Assembly: GCA_019695435.1 (NCBI GenBank)
Contig: JACTVF010000006.1
Coordinates: forward strand, 1 to 19,802
Source of the DNA: Methanoregulaceae archaeon
GTDB taxonomy: Archaea; Halobacteriota; Methanomicrobia; Methanomicrobiales; Methanospirillaceae
Length of the DNA stretch: 19,802 nucleotides
Reading direction: 5' to 3'
Within the stretch, counting starts at the first letter, position 1. Every line of letters begins with the position of its first letter. Positions 8,583-15,652 of the stretch are shown piece by piece. The position numbers and the translations under genes are program-made. The notes beneath the pieces are model-generated. The model worked only from the letters and a program-made list of their open reading frames with translations. It did not search any database and had not been told where the DNA came from.

Positions 8583-8681
8583 AATAGTCCCTTATTCAAG
8601 GTTTGAAAAAATATCTTGGCTAGAAGCGACATTATGCCCTAGATTTCTAACTTTGGCCTTAAAGCCTACCCTTTTCATATT
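8583..8681 (-). promoter_or_regulatory. Likely internal archaeal promoter in 98-bp gap
   Basis: This is the only sizeable gap within the long minus-strand cluster. GATATTTTTTC at 8605-8615 (minus strand) is a TATA-like box placed 22 bases before the ATG, the same spacing as the stronger TATA at 15147-15156, so the message would start at or near the start codon (leaderless). No GTGAT-type ribosome site precedes this ATG, in agreement. A near-palindrome GGCCTTAAAGCC at about 8656-8667 may be an operator or chance. Confidence 0.45.
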
Positions 8682-8975
8682 TCATATCCCCAACCAATAC
8701 TCCCTTCCATTCCAAATAGCCGCCAGGACCACAACAGCCGCAGCTCCACCGCACACAGCAATTACAAGGGGCAGGTTGGCCCATACCTCCTGCAAGCCGA
8801 GCCATGGACATGTGCCGCAGCACTGGATGGGTGGGTAGGAGCCGGTATAGCCGCCGGGAGGGAAGAATGCCTGCAGTTGGAGAATCAGCCACAATCCGAT
8901 AAAGGTGACGGCTCCGAATATGGCGATGGAGATTCCCCCATCCCATATAATTTCTTTCAACTTTTTCTTGTTCAT
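8682..8975 (-). CDS. Two-TM membrane protein with Cys-rich loop, 97 aa
   Basis: Unrecognised. Lysine-rich start (MNKKKLKEIIWDGG), helix one at about 15-36, an outer loop with Gly/Pro and three Cys (PPIQCCGTCPWLG, about 48-60), helix two at about 68-88, short tail. The ATG follows the presenilin gene's TAG stop directly, and ACGTGAT inside that gene's end is the ribosome site, so the two genes are translationally coupled. A partner of the protease, or an envelope protein with disulfides, is possible. Confidence 0.75.
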   Translation of the reverse strand: MNKKKLKEIIWDGGISIAIFGAVTFIGLWLILQLQAFFPPGGYTGSYPPIQCCGTCPWLGLQEVWANLPLVIAVCGGAAAVVVLAAIWNGREYWLGI

Positions 8976-9806
8976 CTAAATCACGTTTATCATGAGTCCG
9001 CCGAGCATCCCCACAAAACACCCGAAGGCGAGATAGGGTATCGCGGGATAGGCGTGGAGGGTCTGCTGAATCCTAAAAAGCAGGTAGGCAAGCATGGCGA
9101 CCGCGCCCAAGGCAGCACCCGCCACCATGATGAACGGCAGGCCAGACACCGCCATCCCGCCCACGAAGGCGCTCGGGAAGATCAGGTCGCCGGTGCCGAG
9201 CTTTATGGATGATACGGTCTTCTCGTCAATCCTGCGGATTGCATAGACAAGGAATGCCAACTGCTGGTCCACGTACATGTCCGCCATCTTCACCATGTGC
9301 TTGGTGACGTAGACCGCGAGGTAATCGTAGACCGGCAGGACTATCAGGAAGAAGAACATGACTGCAAAGCCAAACTCGAGGGCGAAGATGAGCCCGAAGC
9401 CGATGGCGGAGCTCACGGCGCACGTGTTCGTGAGCCCCGGGAAGTACTGCTTGAAGAAGACGAGGAGGACGCCGGGGACGAAGGCGAGCAGGGCGGTGGG
9501 GAAGAAGACGGTGAGGAGTGCCCAGATGCCGAGTATTATGAATCCCGCCTCGAAGACGCGCAGGAACAGGTTTTTCTGCTTCAGCCGGCTCAGTATGAAG
9601 AATATCACGAAGCTGCCCACTGCGATGTATATGCCATAGCCTAGTGCGGTCTGCCATGGCGCCAGTCCCACGGAGCCGGTGGTGGTGGAGAGGGTGGTGG
9701 GTTGGTGTGGGGCGAGATATGAGAGGATGATTACTGATACCATGACTATGGAGAAGAGCAGCAGAATGTGGCGGATCTCCCGCCATTCTATCTTCTTGTC
9801 ATCCAT
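8976..9806 (-). CDS. Presenilin/SPP-like intramembrane aspartyl protease
   Basis: 276 residues with about nine hydrophobic helices. The three signatures of the A22 family appear in order and in membrane segments: YD in VLPVYDYLAVY (Asp161), GxGD in KLGTGDLIF (Asp207) and a PAL-type motif YPAIPYLAFG (254-257). Asp161 and Asp207 are the expected catalytic pair, and length and spacing fit archaeal presenilin homologues, which are close to 300 residues. Such enzymes cut transmembrane helices of single-pass proteins or signal peptides within the bilayer. The ATG follows GGAGGAATTGAG, one base after the stop of the 44-residue membrane gene. The operon also encodes several signal-peptide and single-TM surface proteins, which are candidate substrates. 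The PAL motif reads PAI, a mild deviation. Presence in a putative mobile element is unusual. Confidence 0.85.
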   Translation of the reverse strand: MDDKKIEWREIRHILLLFSIVMVSVIILSYLAPHQPTTLSTTTGSVGLAPWQTALGYGIYIAVGSFVIFFILSRLKQKNLFLRVFEAGFIILGIWALLTVFFPTALLAFVPGVLLVFFKQYFPGLTNTCAVSSAIGFGLIFALEFGFAVMFFFLIVLPVYDYLAVYVTKHMVKMADMYVDQQLAFLVYAIRRIDEKTVSSIKLGTGDLIFPSAFVGGMAVSGLPFIMVAGAALGAVAMLAYLLFRIQQTLHAYPAIPYLAFGCFVGMLGGLMINVI

Positions 9807-9807
9807 C

Positions 9808-9942
9808 TCAATTCCTCCATTTTCTATACAGCGGCTTCAGCGTGGTCTCTATGAAGCTGAACAGGTAGAGCGCGAATATGAATATGAATACCGCTATCAG
9901 GAAGTATATCGCGCCCACGCTCGGCGTCCAGCTTATGGCCAT
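9808..9942 (-). CDS. 44-residue single-TM microprotein
   Basis: Complete short frame: MAISWTPSVGAIYFLIAVF leads into one hydrophobic helix (about 10-31), then FIETTLKPLYRKWRN, a basic amphipathic tail. It sits between the 91-residue membrane gene and the protease gene with one-base gaps (TGAGATG) on both sides, and AGGAGATGAG precedes its ATG. The tiling and the good ribosome site make it very likely real. Basic residues after the helix predict an outside N terminus. It may be a cofactor or regulator of the protease next door. No family recognised. Confidence 0.75.
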   Translation of the reverse strand: MAISWTPSVGAIYFLIAVFIFIFALYLFSFIETTLKPLYRKWRN

Positions 9943-9943
9943 C

Positions 9944-10219
9944 TCATCTCCTCTTCCGCACCAACTCGACCGCGGTCTTCATTATCTTGAGAAGATCGAG
10001 CATGAAGACGATTATCAGCAACGCGGAGGCGAACATTATCACGACGGCGGTGATGTTCTGCTCCGCGGGGTAGTCCACTAGCATCTGCAGGGCCATAAGC
10101 AAAAAGAAGACCAGGAATATGTAGAGGCCTAGCTTCTTGTAGCTCTCATCGTTGGCGAACGCCACGAGGAGGACTCCGCAGATGGAGAACACAGAAAATA
10201 CCAGCGAAAGGGGAATCAT
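9944..10219 (-). CDS. Small membrane protein, 91 aa
   Basis: Unrecognised. Three hydrophobic segments (about 4-22, 32-48 and 56-76), a short charged turn (ANDESYKK, 21-28) and a basic C terminus (MKTAVELVRKRR). The ATG overlaps the stop of the 54-residue gene (ATGA). It lies two genes before the protease. The size and topology resemble holin- or envelope-like proteins, but nothing in the sequence decides between them. Confidence 0.75.
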   Translation of the reverse strand: MIPLSLVFSVFSICGVLLVAFANDESYKKLGLYIFLVFFLLMALQMLVDYPAEQNITAVVIMFASALLIIVFMLDLLKIMKTAVELVRKRR

Positions 10220-10380
10220 GGAACCACATCCTCAGTGTGCTGGTGGGTTATCTCAAAATTGACCCCCAACTTCTTGACCAGACCCAGCCCTGTGACTATG
10301 GCATTGAATATCTTGGTCAATGTCTCCTCCGACTTTGGTCCCGGCGGAATCTCGACTTCTATCACGATGCGTTTTTTCAT
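10216..10380 (-). CDS. 54-residue soluble microprotein
   Basis: Starts MKKRIVIEVEIPPGPKSEET, a beta strand then a proline turn, followed by a predicted helix (LTKIFNAIVTGLGLVKKLG) and a second strand VNFEITHQH: a small alpha/beta unit. The ATG follows ATGTGATACC, the GTGAT-type ribosome site used throughout this window, and the gene ends by ATGA overlap with the next. It fills the space between the secreted Ig protein and the 91-residue membrane protein. No family assigned. Confidence 0.7.
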   Translation of the reverse strand: MKKRIVIEVEIPPGPKSEETLTKIFNAIVTGLGLVKKLGVNFEITHQHTEDVVP

Positions 10381-10393
10381 GGTATCACATTCA

Positions 10394-11536
10394 TTAGTGT
10401 ATAAGCGTATAAAGTGCGGAGGTGATCAGCATCACGAAGAAGAGCAGGACGCCCACGCCGGGCACCCTCTTCTCCCAGAGCCACGGGCGCTTCTCCAGTA
10501 TCAGGAAGTCGATGGCTATTATGAGGAACGAGAACGAGGCGTCGGAGAAGTCGATGCCCACGCCGGGCGGTATGCCGAAGCTCACATAGACCGTGCCGGA
10601 GGGGATTGAGTTGGTGGTGGCGGGCTGTGGGGAGGTGACTATCACGTTCGCGGCGAGGTTAGTGCCGGTCGCGCCGAACGGTATGGTATAGTTGATGTTG
10701 TTGGTGGTGGTGAGGACGGTGGCGATTATGGCATTATTGATTGTGTTGTAGACTATGAAGTTGTAGGTGTAGATCGGGATGCCTCCGTAGACATAGGCAT
10801 TGAACGCTATGCCCTGCGTGACGTACCCGCCCTGCGAATAGGTTGGAGTAATCGTGGGCGTCGACTGCGGCACGAGCGGGATTATCGTTATCGCGGAGCC
10901 CAGCACAGCGCCCACGCTCTCCTGCGTGCTCGCCGAGTCCGTCGCTATCACGTTCGCCAGTATGGTATTCCCCACATCCGCCGAGGGCACCGCCCACGCC
11001 CACGTGGAGGAGGAGCCGGAGGTGGTGGCAAGAGGAGCATTGGTCACGGAATTATAGATGGTGAATGTGTAGGTTATGGTTCCTGAACCGCCGGTCGTGG
11101 GAGCGGAGAGCACCTCGTACTCGGTCGGGGTGATGGTGGGTGTGTTCGACGCTGTGAGGGAGATGAGGGACAGCGCCGGGCTGATGGCGAATGAGGATGA
11201 ATAGACGCTGTTCACCGTGTGGGCGAGATTGTCCACGACTATCACGTTGGCTATCTCGTTGCCGTTGGTCAGGTCAGCGGAACCGACCTGGAAGGTTACG
11301 TAGTTCGCCGAGGTCGGGTACTCGGTGTAGGGGCTGAGAGCTGCGGTGTTCGCCACGAAGAAGTAATAGGTGTAAGGCGGGCTTCCTCCGCTCACGAAGG
11401 CGTTGAAGGTCTCGGTCTGCCCCACGTCCACGAGAGTGTTGGTGGGGTTGGAGATGGTTGGAGTGCTCGACCGCCCCGTGCCCGTGAGCAGGGCGAGGAG
11501 AAGGAGGGCGATGGGGAGGATGGAAAGGTATCTCAT
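10394..11536 (-). CDS. Secreted Ig-repeat membrane-anchored surface protein, 380 aa
   Basis: Signal peptide MRYLSILPIALLLLALLTGT, then three Ig-like repeats: about 25-125 (SGGSPPYTYYFFV), 127-222 (TGGSGTITYTFTIY) and 224-325 (YGGIPIYTYNFIVY). Each is led by PTI(S/T)-type strands and contains an ANVI(V/A) core strand. The C terminus has two hydrophobic helices (about 331-347 and 357-376) separated by EKRPWLWEKRVPG. The repeats are the same kind as in the giant plus-strand protein, and the anchor layout is similar. The ATG overlaps the ATPase stop by ATGA, so translation is coupled to the ATPase. It is probably an exported adhesin or a surface subunit assembled by that ATPase; the second idea is inference. 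Confidence 0.82.
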   Translation of the reverse strand: MRYLSILPIALLLLALLTGTGRSSTPTISNPTNTLVDVGQTETFNAFVSGGSPPYTYYFFVANTAALSPYTEYPTSANYVTFQVGSADLTNGNEIANVIVVDNLAHTVNSVYSSSFAISPALSLISLTASNTPTITPTEYEVLSAPTTGGSGTITYTFTIYNSVTNAPLATTSGSSSTWAWAVPSADVGNTILANVIATDSASTQESVGAVLGSAITIIPLVPQSTPTITPTYSQGGYVTQGIAFNAYVYGGIPIYTYNFIVYNTINNAIIATVLTTTNNINYTIPFGATGTNLAANVIVTSPQPATTNSIPSGTVYVSFGIPPGVGIDFSDASFSFLIIAIDFLILEKRPWLWEKRVPGVGVLLFFVMLITSALYTLIH

Positions 11537-13047
11537 GGTTTGGTCGCCTGTGAGCCGAGCTTCATGGACTGCAGGCGATCGAGGTATTTGTGCATATATT
11601 CATCGACGCTTATCCAGCCTATCTCGTTGATGTCTATGGGCAGCCCCTCGATGGCTTCGTATTGCACGAGGTCCTTTGCACGCCGCCCAGTGCCCAGCGC
11701 AAGCTGGTCAGCCACCTTCTTGAACGAAATCATGTAGCCCTGGTCCTGCCCGAACTTCTTCACCTCCTGCGCGGTTATCCTGACCTGCGTGGGAGGAATT
11801 GACTGGAAGAACTTGGTGTACATGTCGCTCGCGGTCTGGAAGCGGTCTCGCTTGTAGCGCTTGGAGAGGGCGGAGACCTTGAGCGAGTCCTCCTTGCGGA
11901 GCGAGTAGTGAGCCCATATTGCTTCGGGGATGGGGTAGAACGGTACCTCGAAGACATTGAGCATGTCGCGCTCCTGCATGAGCGTCTGGGCCTCGGCGCC
12001 GGTGAGGGCGACCTCGTTCTTCACGCCGTAGGGGATGTACTCCTTGCCCCCGATGTAGGGGTTGCGGTTGAGCCCGCGCACGATGGCGAGCCCACGCTCG
12101 TTGATGGTGATGTTGATTGCCGCGCGGTTGCCGGATATCCCGGAGTCAATCTCCTTGGTGTCGGGCCAGATGACCAGGGTCGTGATGCCGTGCACGCGGA
12201 GGCGGGTCATGTAGTTCATGAAGTCGATCTGGTCGGTGTCCCACCAGGTCTTCTTGTTGCCCTGGTTGCCGCTCTCGTCAAGCTGGACGATGTCCAGCTT
12301 CTTCATGTGGCTGAAGAGCTGGGTGACATACTCCTTGTCCTCGTTTATCACGAGGTTGTAGTTCCAGTCCCAGCCGAGCCCGGTCATATGGTAGGCATAG
12401 GTGGTGGCGAGGGCGAGGGCGAAGGTGGTCTTGCCGAGACCGGTCTCCTTGTTGGAATTGATGGTGACGATATTGTCGAACTCATTTAGGGCGCGTATGT
12501 GCAGGGCGCGGGCAAGAACCTCCATCTGCGGGGAGATGGGGATGCCGAAGCTATTGTCAAATCTCGCCTTGGCGCGGAGGGCGAGATAGAGGCGGCCTAT
12601 CGCATCGATGTCCTTGCGGGTCTTCGTGCCGGAGCCGTACTTCTTGAGCAGGCGGGAAATCTCCTTGAGGAAGTCGTGGGCGGAGTTCTTGAACTTCTGC
12701 TGGTCGTGGGCAACCGCGGGATTCTCCTGCGAGTATGAGTACATGCTTGCAGTGGAGGAACGCTCGCGCATGACGATATTGTAATCGAGCGTCTCGAGAT
12801 TGCCTATCATGGACATGACGAGCTCGTTGTCCTGCGTGGAGAACAGGTCGTCGTTGTCATAGAGCAGGCGGGCCTTGGTGATGAGGTTGTAGCGGGCGTC
12901 GTGGCTGGAGAAGTCGGTGGTGATCAGCATGTTGTTGTACGCGATCTTCAGCGCCTTGAGCTCCTCCGCCTTGTCCTTTATGGGAGAGTAGACTGACTGC
13001 TCAGCCGCATTCGCGGGCTTCAGCTCGAGCAGTTCAGGCTCGGCCAC
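11533..13047 (-). CDS. AAA+/Zot-like ATPase, candidate assembly or packaging motor
   Basis: 504 residues. An N-terminal helical part (1-185) is followed by a P-loop NTPase core: Walker A NKETGLGKTT (199-208, Lys206), Walker B DIVQLDESG (252-260, Asp257-Glu258) and TTLVIWPD (289-296) at the sensor-1 position. The Walker B strand is followed by a stretch like the filamentous-phage pI/Zot ATPases (acidic pair, aromatic residues, then MTRLRVHG and a DSGI segment). The C-terminal part (from about 390) is basic and may include a winged helix (VRITAQEVKKFG). The start is GTG, overlapping the TAG of the membrane gene upstream by one base. The neighbours are a two-TM protein and an exported Ig protein, so a membrane-linked assembly, secretion or DNA-transfer motor is likely. 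It could also be a HerA/FtsK-like pump; the family needs a profile search. Confidence 0.78.
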   Translation of the reverse strand: MAEPELLELKPANAAEQSVYSPIKDKAEELKALKIAYNNMLITTDFSSHDARYNLITKARLLYDNDDLFSTQDNELVMSMIGNLETLDYNIVMRERSSTASMYSYSQENPAVAHDQQKFKNSAHDFLKEISRLLKKYGSGTKTRKDIDAIGRLYLALRAKARFDNSFGIPISPQMEVLARALHIRALNEFDNIVTINSNKETGLGKTTFALALATTYAYHMTGLGWDWNYNLVINEDKEYVTQLFSHMKKLDIVQLDESGNQGNKKTWWDTDQIDFMNYMTRLRVHGITTLVIWPDTKEIDSGISGNRAAINITINERGLAIVRGLNRNPYIGGKEYIPYGVKNEVALTGAEAQTLMQERDMLNVFEVPFYPIPEAIWAHYSLRKEDSLKVSALSKRYKRDRFQTASDMYTKFFQSIPPTQVRITAQEVKKFGQDQGYMISFKKVADQLALGTGRRAKDLVQYEAIEGLPIDINEIGWISVDEYMHKYLDRLQSMKLGSQATKP

Positions 13048-14171
13048 TATCCCTTGCCCTGGACGATCAATGACGAGGCATTGAGCACGCCCGCGGCGTT
13101 GGCGGCGATGGTGGTGGTTTGGCCCGCGAGGTGGGCGCCCGCCGGGACGAGGCTGGCGATGTCGCCGGTGATTCCCGCATAGAAGGTGTTGGCGCCGTAG
13201 AAGACGAAGATGGCGGTGAGCCCGGCAAAGAGCAGGATCATCAGCCCGACGAGGAGGCTGGCGTGCTTCTCAAGGAATCCGGCGCGGTCCATTATGAACT
13301 CGTTGGCTCTCGAGGAGAGCGACGCTATGGCGGTCTTCTGTGGAATCGTAATGACGCTCGCATCCTCGACCTTGCGTATGCCGAACTTCTCCATGACGAA
13401 GCGCTCGGTGAAGAAGTCGGAGTAGCCGAGGGGCTCGAGGGCGAGCTTGTCCTTGGACTTCATGGTGTGGGCGAGCTCGGTGTAGTCCGCCGAGGGAACT
13501 TTGTGCGCCAGATATTTCTTTGAGCCGGCGATGTTCACGTCGTAGGCGGGATTGGAATACTCGATGGTTATTCCATCGTAGGTTATGGCGATGATCTTGG
13601 CGGTGAATTTATTCTGGACTGGAACCGCAGGTTCATTCCGCTGCCACGCGCCGTTGACCATCGACATGACGGAACTGGCAACGGGGGCGGGCGGCTGGGC
13701 CGGCTCCCACTCTACGATTTCGCCTATCCGAAAATCCTCTTTTTTGCAGATATCGAAGAACTGCATCATGTTGGTGACGGCGTCGGAGAGCATCTTGGCA
13801 TAGTCACCGGCGGCCGCCTGGGAGTTGAGCGAGACGCCGATGGGGACGTCCATGTCATCGCCCGCCCTGCCTGTCGGGGAGCGGATGACCTTGACGACCT
13901 TGTTGGCGTCGGCGTAGGCGCCGATGTCGTAGAGGGGGACGTGGCGGGTGGCCCAGGGTGTGAAGAGGTTGGAATAGTAGTCAAGCGATTTTGTTTTGAT
14001 GTCCTTGATCACGTAGAATTTCTGCACTGCCTTTCCGGGATTGCGGTAGTCCTTCATCACGTGGAGGTTGAACGCCCTGATCTTCCGCCAGACGGCGAGC
14101 GCCACGAAGATGCCGATTATGCAAAGACCTATTATGAGGAGAATCCAGATCGCCAAAGTTGTCGTGTCCAT
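13047..14171 (-). CDS. Two-TM membrane protein, likely ATPase partner, 374 aa
   Basis: Unrecognised. N-terminal helix at about 6-28 followed by a basic stop (WRKIR), a large soluble region (30-303) with mixed alpha/beta character including KFTAKIIAITYDGITIEYSN (188-207), a second helix at about 304-326, and a 48-residue Ala/Gly/Thr-rich outer tail. The large domain therefore lies in the cytoplasm, where it can meet the ATPase encoded one base away. ATGTGATTTGA precedes the ATG. The arrangement resembles a membrane docking component of a secretion or assembly machine; this is inferred from topology and context. Confidence 0.75.
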   Translation of the reverse strand: MDTTTLAIWILLIIGLCIIGIFVALAVWRKIRAFNLHVMKDYRNPGKAVQKFYVIKDIKTKSLDYYSNLFTPWATRHVPLYDIGAYADANKVVKVIRSPTGRAGDDMDVPIGVSLNSQAAAGDYAKMLSDAVTNMMQFFDICKKEDFRIGEIVEWEPAQPPAPVASSVMSMVNGAWQRNEPAVPVQNKFTAKIIAITYDGITIEYSNPAYDVNIAGSKKYLAHKVPSADYTELAHTMKSKDKLALEPLGYSDFFTERFVMEKFGIRKVEDASVITIPQKTAIASLSSRANEFIMDRAGFLEKHASLLVGLMILLFAGLTAIFVFYGANTFYAGITGDIASLVPAGAHLAGQTTTIAANAAGVLNASSLIVQGKG

Positions 14172-14202
14172 TCAAATCACATATAGTATAATAATAGTAT
14201 GG

Positions 14203-14778
14203 TCACTTCCTTCCGCCGATGAGCGGGAGAGTGAGGCCCTGGTCCTGCAGCGGGGCCTGGTTCTGGGTGTAGTTCGCGCTGGTGGTCTCGCGGCCGAAGG
14301 AGAGCAGCTTGCCCTCGCGGAGGGCGGTGAGGTAGAGATAGAGGGAGCGCATGGTGGAATCGAACTCGCCTTCTATCATCGAGAACTTTTCGTCGGAGCA
14401 GCCATAGACGGAACTGTTGGCGATGATGTGCGCCCAGATGGATAGCGACGTGTCGGCGGCAATCTTGGCGCACTCGAAGTTCTGGACGATGTTGCCCATC
14501 GCGGTGTGCGCATTGTAGAACTTGTCGAGGTTACGGAGGACGTACTTGGCTCCGGCGTCGTTGACGATCTGGACGGATGGGTCCGGCTCGGTGACAAACT
14601 CGCGCCAGTCAGGCTCGAGTGGCTTGCCAGTGGTGTAGTCGGTTTTGTTTTCGTTGAAATTGATCCACTTGATTGTGCGGCCGGTGAGGGCATTGTAGGT
14701 GTCCTCCTTGAACCTGCGGAAGTCGATCACGGTCTTGAAGCCGTCCGAGCTGGTCATGTACTGCGAAACGTCCACCAT
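14203..14778 (-). CDS. Soluble protein of unknown function, 191 aa
   Basis: Begins MVDVSQYMTSSDGFKTVIDF, without membrane segments. An internal helical region holds two Cys (AKYVLRNLDKFYNAH..., NFECAKIAADTS, SSVYGCSDEKFS), and a long helix EGEFDSTMRSLYLYLTALRE precedes a Gln/Thr-rich tail ending LIGGRK. The ATG at 14778 is preferred over the GTG nine bases upstream, because that GTG belongs to a GTGATTGAT ribosome site directly before the ATG. It follows the 112-residue gene and precedes the two-TM protein by 31 bases. The gap is AT-rich and holds the next ribosome site. Function unknown; a structural or assembly role fits the context. Confidence 0.75.
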   Translation of the reverse strand: MVDVSQYMTSSDGFKTVIDFRRFKEDTYNALTGRTIKWINFNENKTDYTTGKPLEPDWREFVTEPDPSVQIVNDAGAKYVLRNLDKFYNAHTAMGNIVQNFECAKIAADTSLSIWAHIIANSSVYGCSDEKFSMIEGEFDSTMRSLYLYLTALREGKLLSFGRETTSANYTQNQAPLQDQGLTLPLIGGRK

Positions 14779-14783
14779 ATCAA

Positions 14784-15122
14784 TCACACATCATTGGCTG
14801 GGCCGGTGGGGCTATCGAGATAATCAGGTGCCTCCCTGCTCACAGCCACACGAGGAACTACCACTTTAGTTTTTGGTATATAAATAGTGTTAGAATCGGG
14901 TAATGGAGTATTTGTGTGCGTATTTAATAGCGACGTATCTATATGTTGTTTAATGCACAGACTTGTCAGGACATTAATAAACGCATTGTGCGCGGCGACC
15001 TTCAGCTCAGCCTTCCGTATCTTGCCTGGAGACTTCTCTGTTCCTACGAGACTATGGTATAATGCGAATTCAATATCGGTCATGGGAATTGTGTAGTTAT
15101 GGACATCAGAAAAAGAACCCAT
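14784..15122 (-). CDS. First gene of the long minus-strand operon, 112 aa unknown
   Basis: Soluble. Residues 14-70 look helical and conserved in style (MTDIEFALYHSLVGTEKSPG, then KAELKVAAHNAFINVLTSLC); the rest is Pro/Thr/Asn-rich and probably flexible. The ATG lies 24 bases after a strong TATA box (15147-15156) with no ribosome site, so the message is probably leaderless. Its stop overlaps the GTGATTGAT site of the next gene. Being first, it could be a regulator or a small structural protein; nothing recognisable decides. Confidence 0.68.
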   Translation of the reverse strand: MGSFSDVHNYTIPMTDIEFALYHSLVGTEKSPGKIRKAELKVAAHNAFINVLTSLCIKQHIDTSLLNTHTNTPLPDSNTIYIPKTKVVVPRVAVSREAPDYLDSPTGPANDV

Positions 15123-15145
15123 GATTTTTCTTTAGCGGGCGATAG

Positions 15146-15157
15146 ATATTTAAATAC
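15146..15157 (-). promoter_or_regulatory. Archaeal TATA box, leaderless promoter of the long operon
   Basis: The palindrome TATTTAAATA (15147-15156) lies 24 bases before the ATG at 15122. Archaeal transcription starts about 22-27 bases after the TATA box, so the RNA should begin at the start codon. Because the box is self-complementary, a plus-strand start near 15181 is also possible. Confidence 0.6.
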
Positions 15158-15288
15158 ATGACATCGAGCGCACATTGTCGAGCGGCGTCAAAGCGCCGAA
15201 CAAGAGGAAAAAGTTCGTTGGAGCTATCGTGTTCTTTGCGGCGCACAACCAAAGTTGTGATTGTATATGGGAGGATAGGTTTATAAAG
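15157..15288. other. Gene-poor interval with TATA palindromes and hairpin
   Basis: The interval between the 112-residue and 89-residue genes has no convincing coding frame. It holds TTTATAAA at 15281-15288 at one end and TATTTAAATA just outside the other, so either strand could be transcribed through it. A short perfect hairpin, CGGCG(TCAAAG)CGCCG type, lies at 15183-15198, and CAAC/GTTG pairing at about 15246-15257 gives a second. It may hold a small RNA or operators; none is proven. Confidence 0.35.
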
Positions 15289-15558
15289 CTATTCCACCAG
15301 CCTGATCTCGTAGTCGGATCGCATGCGCTCGAGCTTGGGTATCCTGCGCATGAAGGCGTCGGCCTCACTCTTGGTAAAGAGCTTGGGGGTGCGGTAGGTG
15401 GCGATGAGATAGCAGAGCCGGTACCACGCCACTCCGGGTATCACGCAGTGGAGCGCCTGCTCGCCCACGGAGGCGGTGGACTCGGTGGCGTACATGATGG
15501 GATGCCGGTGACACGAGGTGAAGGTCGCCTTGCGGGTTATGTGGTAGAGCTTACTCAT
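15289..15558 (-). CDS. Unknown soluble protein, 89 aa
   Basis: Starts MSKLYHITRKATFTSCHRHP and includes EQALHCVIPGVAWYRLCYLI, then a charged C-terminal helix (KSEADAFMRRIPKLERMRSD) and YEIRLVE. The three Cys and several His could bind a metal, but the spacing does not match a known finger. The ATG overlaps the end of the 33-residue membrane gene by 8 bases, linking it to the HTH-zinc ribbon cluster. It is the last gene of that cluster. No family assigned. Confidence 0.66.
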   Translation of the reverse strand: MSKLYHITRKATFTSCHRHPIMYATESTASVGEQALHCVIPGVAWYRLCYLIATYRTPKLFTKSEADAFMRRIPKLERMRSDYEIRLVE

Positions 15559-15652
15559 GCAATCGCCAGCGGAACGGGTTCCAGAATAACAGCAGGAGGA
15601 AAATAATCAGGAGGAATATTATTATACCCGTGATGATTTTTACGATGGTCAT
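15551..15652 (-). CDS. 33-residue single-TM microprotein (second of its kind)
   Basis: MTIVKIITGIIIFLLIIFLL continues as one very hydrophobic helix, followed by FWNPFRWRLHE. The ATG overlaps the stop of the zinc-ribbon gene (ATGA) after CGTGAAACC, and the 3' end overlaps the 89-residue gene. A longer frame starting upstream would duplicate the zinc-ribbon region in another phase and is not used. It may act as a membrane anchor or toxin-like peptide; neither is shown. Confidence 0.66.
   Translation of the reverse strand: MTIVKIITGIIIFLLIIFLLLLFWNPFRWRLHE

Noticed and set aside
9226..9786. 186-residue minus-strand frame overlapping the protease
   Set aside because: Product is His/Pro/Arg-rich, typical of an out-of-phase reading; the presenilin frame carries all family motifs.
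11908..12489. 193-residue plus-strand frame opposite the ATPase
   Set aside because: Val/Gly/Glu-rich complement of a GC-biased gene; the ATPase frame has Walker A and B.
15175..15606. 143-residue plus-strand frame starting at TTG
   Set aside because: Mostly antisense to the 89-residue gene and its overlap with the membrane microprotein; the start would lie upstream of the transcription start expected from TATTTAAATA.
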